Origin: JBOHCT01 sp050699055
GTDB taxonomy: Bacteria > Actinomycetota > Actinomycetes > Streptosporangiales > JBOHCT01
Direction of reading: 5' to 3'
Assembly (NCBI GenBank): GCA_050699055.1
Contig: JBOHCT010000027.1
Coordinates: 1 to 28,394 of the forward strand
Length of the DNA: 28,394 bases
Shown: one piece after another, positions 22,718-28,394 of the stretch
How positions within the stretch are numbered: position 1 is the stretch's first letter
Layout: each line of letters starts with the position of its first letter
Notes under the pieces: model-generated
What the model was told of the DNA's origin: nothing
Database searches by the model: none
What the model saw: only the letters and a program-made list of their open reading frames with translations
Made by a program: the position numbers and the translations under genes

Positions 22718-22887
22718 GGCGGCGCCTTCAGGCCACCCTCTCCGACCTTTTCGCCCGGTCTGGCGGACCGAAGATCCGCGTGTCTGATCGAGGGAGGGAG
22801 TTTCCTGGCGCAGTGCGGCCATGAACACGGATCTCGCTGGGGACAGAGAAGGGATCAGCCGGGCCCGCCGCGGGACCCGAGGCGGCG
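22718..22887. other. Convergent intergenic region between DUF5130 and pepN genes
   Basis: These 170 bp have no convincing gene. A small hairpin, CGGTC (22756-22760) with GACCG (22766-22770), may help terminate transcription. A purine-rich GAGGGAGGGAG stretch near 22790 resembles a ribosome site, but the frame that follows (ATG at 22821) runs into pepN antisense and is rejected. Confidence 0.4.
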
Positions 22888-25406
<2,519 letters not shown>

Positions 25407-25425
<19 letters not shown>

Positions 25426-25448
25426 CGGAACTCCTTCGTGGCACGCAT
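25407..25448 (-). other. Possible 13-codon upstream ORF overlapping the pepN start
   Basis: An ATG at 25448 opens MRATKEFRCPSTT and stops with TGA at 25407, out of frame with pepN and covering its ribosome site and TTG start. GGGAGG lies about ten bases before the ATG. If translated, it would interfere with or prime the weak TTG start. Short frames occur by chance, so confidence is low. Confidence 0.2.
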
Positions 25449-25550
25449 GTGACGGAATCCTCCCACGCTTTCCATCGGGTCGGCGGGAATGACGCGGGAC
25501 GCACGCGAGTTGCCACGATACGCACACATCGGAAGGGGCGGTGAGCGAGG

Positions 25551-26165
25551 TTGTCTGACGAACGGCAGACTCCTGTTGACTTCTGGTTCGACCCGATCTG
25601 TCCCTGGGCGTGGATTACCTCGCGCTGGCTGCTCGAGGTGACACCCAGGCGTGGGCTCCGACCCAACTGGCATGTGATGAGCCTCACGATGCTCAACGAG
25701 GACCGCGACATCTCCGACGAGTACCGGAAGAAGTTGGAGCAGGCGTGGGGACCGGCCCGGGTCTGTGCCGCCGCGGCGCAGAAGTACGGGGAGGACGCGC
25801 TCGAGTCCCTGTACACCGCGCTGGGCACGCGTTTCCACAATGAGCAGCGGCCCAAGGACCGTGAGACGATCGAGGACGCGCTCGCCGAGGCCGGACTCGC
25901 AACCGAGCTCGCCGACGCCATGACGTCGACCGACTACGACGAGGGTCTTCGCGCCTCGCACGACGAGGGCATCGAGCGTGTGGGCGACGACGTCGGCACG
26001 CCGATCATCAGCGTGCGCGGCGCGTCGTTCTTCGGGCCGGTCGTGTCCCCCATACCCCGGGGCGACGACGCAGTGCGGCTGTGGGATGGTGTCGTCGCCG
26101 TCGCCGGTACGGACGGGTTCTTCGAGCTCAAGCGCAGCCGTACCCGCAAGCCGATCTTCGACTGA
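25551..26165 (+). CDS. DsbA-family thioredoxin-fold protein, relative of mycothiol-dependent nitroreductase Rv2466c
   Basis: 204 aa, the length of Rv2466c. The N-terminal strand and active site read VDFWFDPICPWAWITSRW, the helical insert RDISDEYRKKLEQAWGP follows, then the cis-Pro loop DVGTPIISV and FFGPVVSPIPRG. The family uses mycothiol to reduce disulfides or nitro compounds. The active site is CPWA, not CPWC, so the resolving cysteine is missing; a monothiol mechanism with mycothiol remains possible. TTG at 25551 is the only start available: an in-frame TGA lies at 25542-25544 and no other start codon precedes the conserved VDFWF. AAGGGG lies 12 bases upstream. It is divergent from pepN and its 3' end overlaps the annotated DUF429 end by 38 bp. 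Confidence 0.9.
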   Translation: MSDERQTPVDFWFDPICPWAWITSRWLLEVTPRRGLRPNWHVMSLTMLNEDRDISDEYRKKLEQAWGPARVCAAAAQKYGEDALESLYTALGTRFHNEQRPKDRETIEDALAEAGLATELADAMTSTDYDEGLRASHDEGIERVGDDVGTPIISVRGASFFGPVVSPIPRGDDAVRLWDGVVAVAGTDGFFELKRSRTRKPIFD

Positions 26166-26907
26166 CGCCTGGGAGGGCGGTGGGCCTGAGTATCCCGGCC
26201 GCGGGAGGGTCAGGCGGGGCACTCGCCGTCACACGACGATCTCCATGCGCAAGTCGCGGCCCGTCGCGGGGTGGGTTGTCACATGGCAGTACGCGCGCCT
26301 CGCCGTGCAGCCACCGCCAGGCCGACCACGCGGCCGCGAGAGCGTCGAGCGCGTCGTCGGGACGGGCCTGGGGCGGCGCGGCCGAGAGGATGGTCGCGGG
26401 GTCGGTCAGCCAGCCGGTGAGGGCGGCGAGTCGCGCCTTCGGTCCCTCGGCGCGGCGCTTCGACGGGAGCGGGCGACCTGCCAGGGTGGCGAAGGTGAGC
26501 TCGGGGTGGACTTCGACGATCCTCGCCTGCCGCGTCGGCGTGAGCACGGTGTCCACGTCGCTGATCCGCGGGACGATCAGCCAGGTCTGCCGGGAGATGG
26601 CTCGACCGTCAGCGGAACGGGCGGCGGCGCAGGCTTCGGCGTACGTCCGCGCCGAGAGCACCCGACGCGGAGGGGCCGGGAAAACCGTCGAGCCACGTCG
26701 AGCCAGCACCCGGCGGGCGTGCAAGTCGCAGGCGCGCGGACCGGCTTCGGGCAGGCCGATCGGGACGTCGATCGCGGTGGCTGGGGCGTCATCGGTCAAG
26801 ACGTCACGCGCTTCGCGGTACGTCCGCCACCGAACCCGCCCGCGAGGGTCCACGGCGGCTCCGACCCATCCTCCCGGGCAACCGTCCACCCCAAGCGCCC
26901 ACGTCAC
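26128..26907 (-). CDS. DUF429 protein (predicted RNase H-like nuclease), probably frameshifted at its 3' end
   Basis: 259 aa as read. DUF429 proteins have an RNase H-like fold. Acidic residues in the expected places are D8 in GVDGCPGGW, D47 in AIDVPIGLP, E132/E136 in EVHPE and D184/D185/D188 in PDDALDALAAAW. The last 46 residues after P213 do not look like the family. In the next frame the sequence ATGRDLRMEIVV followed by TGA (26229-26231) matches the usual DUF429 C-terminus. Taking out one C from the CCCC run on the minus strand (26271-26268) would join the two and give 225 aa, and would also remove the 38-bp overlap with the convergent gene. This is either a real indel or a sequencing error. 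The start is GTG at 26907, 26 bp from the divergent rpiB; no ribosome site is visible. Confidence 0.82.
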   Translation of the reverse strand: MTWALGVDGCPGGWVGAAVDPRGRVRWRTYREARDVLTDDAPATAIDVPIGLPEAGPRACDLHARRVLARRGSTVFPAPPRRVLSARTYAEACAAARSADGRAISRQTWLIVPRISDVDTVLTPTRQARIVEVHPELTFATLAGRPLPSKRRAEGPKARLAALTGWLTDPATILSAAPPQARPDDALDALAAAWSAWRWLHGEARVLPCDNPPRDGPRLAHGDRRVTASAPPDPPAAGILRPTALPGVSRRSACGYGCA

Positions 26908-26920
26908 GGGCGCGACCTGC

Positions 26921-26934
26921 CAGACTTCGCGGCA
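26921..26934 (+). promoter_or_regulatory. Leaderless -10 element of rpiB
   Basis: CAGACT (26921-26926; consensus positions A2 and T6 kept) is followed by seven bases and the ATG at 26934, without a Shine-Dalgarno sequence. It occupies the 26-bp gap to the divergent DUF429 gene, so the promoter's -35 region must lie inside that gene. Confidence 0.4.
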
Positions 26935-27410
26935 TGCACGTCTATCTCGGCTCCGACCATGCCGGATTCGAGCTCAAGGGGCACCTCCTCCGCTGGCTGC
27001 GCGAGCGGGGCTATGAGCCCATCGACTGCGGTCCAGATTCGTACGAGGCGAGTGACGACTACCCCCCATACATCATGCGCGTCGCCGCCGGCGTCGCCGG
27101 GGACGCGGGGAGTATGGGCGTGGTCATCGGGGGCTCTGGCAACGGTGAGGCGATCGCCGCCAACAAGGTGCAGGGGATACGGGCGGTACTGGTGTGGGAT
27201 GAGCGGACCGCGAGGCTGGGCAGGGCGCACAACGACGGCAACATCATCAGTCTCGGTGCCCGCATGTACACCCTCGATCAGGCCACCCGCCTGGTCGAGA
27301 TCTTCTTGACAACGGCGTTCTCCGAAGAGCAGCGACACGCCCGACGCCTCGCCATGATCGCGCGCTACGAGGAGTCGGGAGAGTTGCCGGAGCCTTCGCC
27401 GGGGTCCTGA
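26934..27410 (+). CDS. rpiB: Ribose-5-phosphate isomerase B
   Basis: 158 aa. Interconverts ribose-5-phosphate and ribulose-5-phosphate in the pentose phosphate pathway. The LacAB/RpiB fold is clear: YLGSDHAGFELKGHL at the N-terminus and GGSGNGEAIAANKV with E72 in the place of the catalytic base. That Glu is the actinobacterial form, as in M. tuberculosis Rv2465c; enterobacterial RpiB uses Cys. H99 in GRAHNDGN is the ring-opening or phosphate-site histidine. The C-terminal tail (about 140-158) is Pro/Ser/Glu-rich and probably disordered. The start at 26934 has no ribosome site but a leaderless promoter. It follows the Rv2466c-like gene as in mycobacteria, with the DUF429 gene between them. Confidence 0.96.
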   Translation: MHVYLGSDHAGFELKGHLLRWLRERGYEPIDCGPDSYEASDDYPPYIMRVAAGVAGDAGSMGVVIGGSGNGEAIAANKVQGIRAVLVWDERTARLGRAHNDGNIISLGARMYTLDQATRLVEIFLTTAFSEEQRHARRLAMIARYEESGELPEPSPGS

Positions 27411-27550
27411 CCTGCCTTGGCCTTGCGTGATCTGTGACGGCGCGGCGCGCTTTTCTCCGCCACCCGCTCGTCTTCTGGTGTCGGGCGCGAGACGTCTCGT
27501 GCGCGCATGGCGGCGCTCGCGGTGACCCGCGACATATCCGGTCGTGGCAT
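27365..27550 (-). CDS. Possible small basic protein between rpiB and the Eis-like gene
   Basis: 61 aa from the ATG at 27550, which has AAGGTGGGA just upstream; an ATG at 27535 is another choice. It begins MPRPDMSRVTASAAMRARDV and continues with a Pro/Glu/Arg-rich part and a basic cluster (PRRHRSRKAKA). The MRARDVSRPTPED wording looks like a conserved short actinobacterial protein, but I cannot name it. It starts 14 bp downstream of the Eis-like gene on the same strand and overlaps the end of rpiB by 46 bp. Third positions are moderately G/C-rich, less than in neighbours. It could be real or a chance frame. Confidence 0.4.
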   Translation of the reverse strand: MPRPDMSRVTASAAMRARDVSRPTPEDERVAEKSAPRRHRSRKAKAGQDPGEGSGNSPDSS

Positions 27551-27564
27551 CGTTCCCACCTTCC

Positions 27565-28394
27565 TCAGAACATGGTCGTGCACAGCGGTTTCGGCGCCCA
27601 GCCCATGGCCGCGGCCAGGGCACGCAGCGCGCCAGTGGTCGACTCCCGCGCAAGCCCCGCGCCCGCCGGGCCGGAGAAGTCGGCGTCACCGAGATACGCC
27701 GCGCCGAGCTCACGGACGTGCACCTCGGCGTCGGCCGCGTCTCGGGTGTGCTCGCAGGTCGCTCCGCTCTCGTCACCCGCGAGTCGCCAGCGACCGGCGT
27801 TCCAGGGGCAGGTGGGGTCGGTGACCTGTATGACGATGTCGATCGGCCGGGCGTACGCGCGGGCCGCGAGCGCGCGGTCGACATCCACCACGCGTACCCA
27901 CAGGTCGTCGCGAACACGGACCCGCGCCCGCCGGGGATCGGCGAGGAGGTGCAGCAGCGGCTCATCGACCGGACGCCAGGGCGCGATGACTTCTTCGACG
28001 AGATCCCGGTCGAGGGCATGCTGCCAGAGCGCCGCATAGGCTTCCGGGTCACGGGTGGTGGGCTCCAGGACTGTCAGCCGATTGTCTGGGATGCCCGACT
28101 CCCGGTCCCAACCTTGGCGCACGATGAGGAACGCGTAGCCGCGCGGCCCGGACCCGTCCTCGACGACCGCGCACTGCAATGCCTGGTCGCGCGCGTAGCG
28201 GGTGACGTCGGCGAGCAGCTTGTCCCACCACGCGTCGTCACGCGCGAGGCTCCCCGGGCGGTCGTCGCGACAGTCGTCGTAAATCTGTGCGATCTCCTTG
28301 CGGGCGTCGGCGGGGTCCGAGAGCCGCGTCGTCAGCGCCGGGTCGAGCCGTACGCGCCGGTCGAAGCGACCCTCCCCGCGCCGCAGCCGAAGGG
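27565..28394 (-). CDS. Eis-type GNAT N-acetyltransferase, 5' part missing
   Basis: 275 C-terminal residues are seen; the frame is open to the right edge, and complete Eis proteins have about 400. The part present spans the second GNAT domain and the sterol-carrier-like domain: an RRVRLDPALTTRLSD junction, DDRPGSLARDDAWWDKLL, GYAFLIVRQG, DDLWVRVVDVDRALAARAY and DPTCPWNAGRWRLAG. The protein ends in TTMF; Eis uses the carboxylate of its C-terminal Phe as catalytic group, so the intact Phe end is informative. M. tuberculosis Eis acetylates aminoglycosides at several amines, as well as host proteins. Environmental relatives have unknown natural substrates, so resistance should not be assumed. No start can be assigned. 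Confidence 0.88.
   Translation of the reverse strand, partial: LRLRRGEGRFDRRVRLDPALTTRLSDPADARKEIAQIYDDCRDDRPGSLARDDAWWDKLLADVTRYARDQALQCAVVEDGSGPRGYAFLIVRQGWDRESGIPDNRLTVLEPTTRDPEAYAALWQHALDRDLVEEVIAPWRPVDEPLLHLLADPRRARVRVRDDLWVRVVDVDRALAARAYARPIDIVIQVTDPTCPWNAGRWRLAGDESGATCEHTRDAADAEVHVRELGAAYLGDADFSGPAGAGLARESTTGALRALAAAMGWAPKPLCTTMF

Overview
The window reads as ordinary chromosomal sequence from a very GC-rich actinobacterium. Pointers to this are a group II truncated haemoglobin of the GlbO type, a relative of the mycothiol-dependent reductase Rv2466c, an Eis-type acetyltransferase, an actinobacterial dynamin-like GTPase pair, strong G/C bias at third codon positions, frequent GTG/TTG starts and several genes that look leaderless. 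Paired dynamin-like GTPases next to an extra SSB suggest a filamentous, sporulating lineage (Streptomyces/Streptosporangiales-like), but the genus cannot be fixed from sequence alone. No tRNA, rRNA, CRISPR array, insertion sequence or prophage was seen.

Layout. 1-3181 (minus): an acetoin/2-oxoacid dehydrogenase operon E1alpha-E1beta-E2, with E2 cut by the left edge. 3549-5406 (plus): a RimJ/RimL-like acetyltransferase, then a fused siroheme synthase (CysG). 5486-9501: two dynamin-like GTPases overlapping by 4 bp, then an SSB lacking the acidic tip. 9576-12631: ABC-F protein EttA, a hot-dog thioesterase and an SDR-fold protein without the SDR catalytic residues. 12639-13515: divergent glbO and an OsmC-like peroxiredoxin. 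13606-16830 (minus): an MscS-type channel and an S9A prolyl oligopeptidase. 17016-18332: an HNH endonuclease preceded by a possible coupled small ORF, converging on a NERD-domain membrane protein. 18418-22717 (plus): amidase, 4-alpha-glucanotransferase MalQ, a one-helix membrane protein and a DUF5130 protein. 22888-26165: divergent pepN and Rv2466c-like gene, both with TTG starts. 26128-28394: a DUF429 protein, rpiB, a small ORF and the C-terminal part of an Eis-like acetyltransferase cut by the right edge.

How it fits together. The order ssb, ettA, thioesterase, glbO, HNH, pepN, Rv2466c-like, rpiB parallels the Mycobacterium tuberculosis Rv2478c-Rv2465c region as I remember it, so this is a conserved actinobacterial backbone with lineage-specific insertions (SDR, OsmC, MscS, prolyl oligopeptidase, NERD, amidase, malQ). 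The GTPase-SSB segment matches the sporulation-septation neighbourhood known from Streptomyces (DynA/DynB, SsbB). No clearly new multi-gene system is visible. The best leads are local: a probable one-base frameshift at the end of the DUF429 gene, an SDR with all three catalytic positions substituted, an Arg-rich small ORF coupled to the HNH gene, a recurrent TANNNT-N6/7-start leaderless arrangement, and a 14-bp perfect inverted repeat upstream of the prolyl oligopeptidase.
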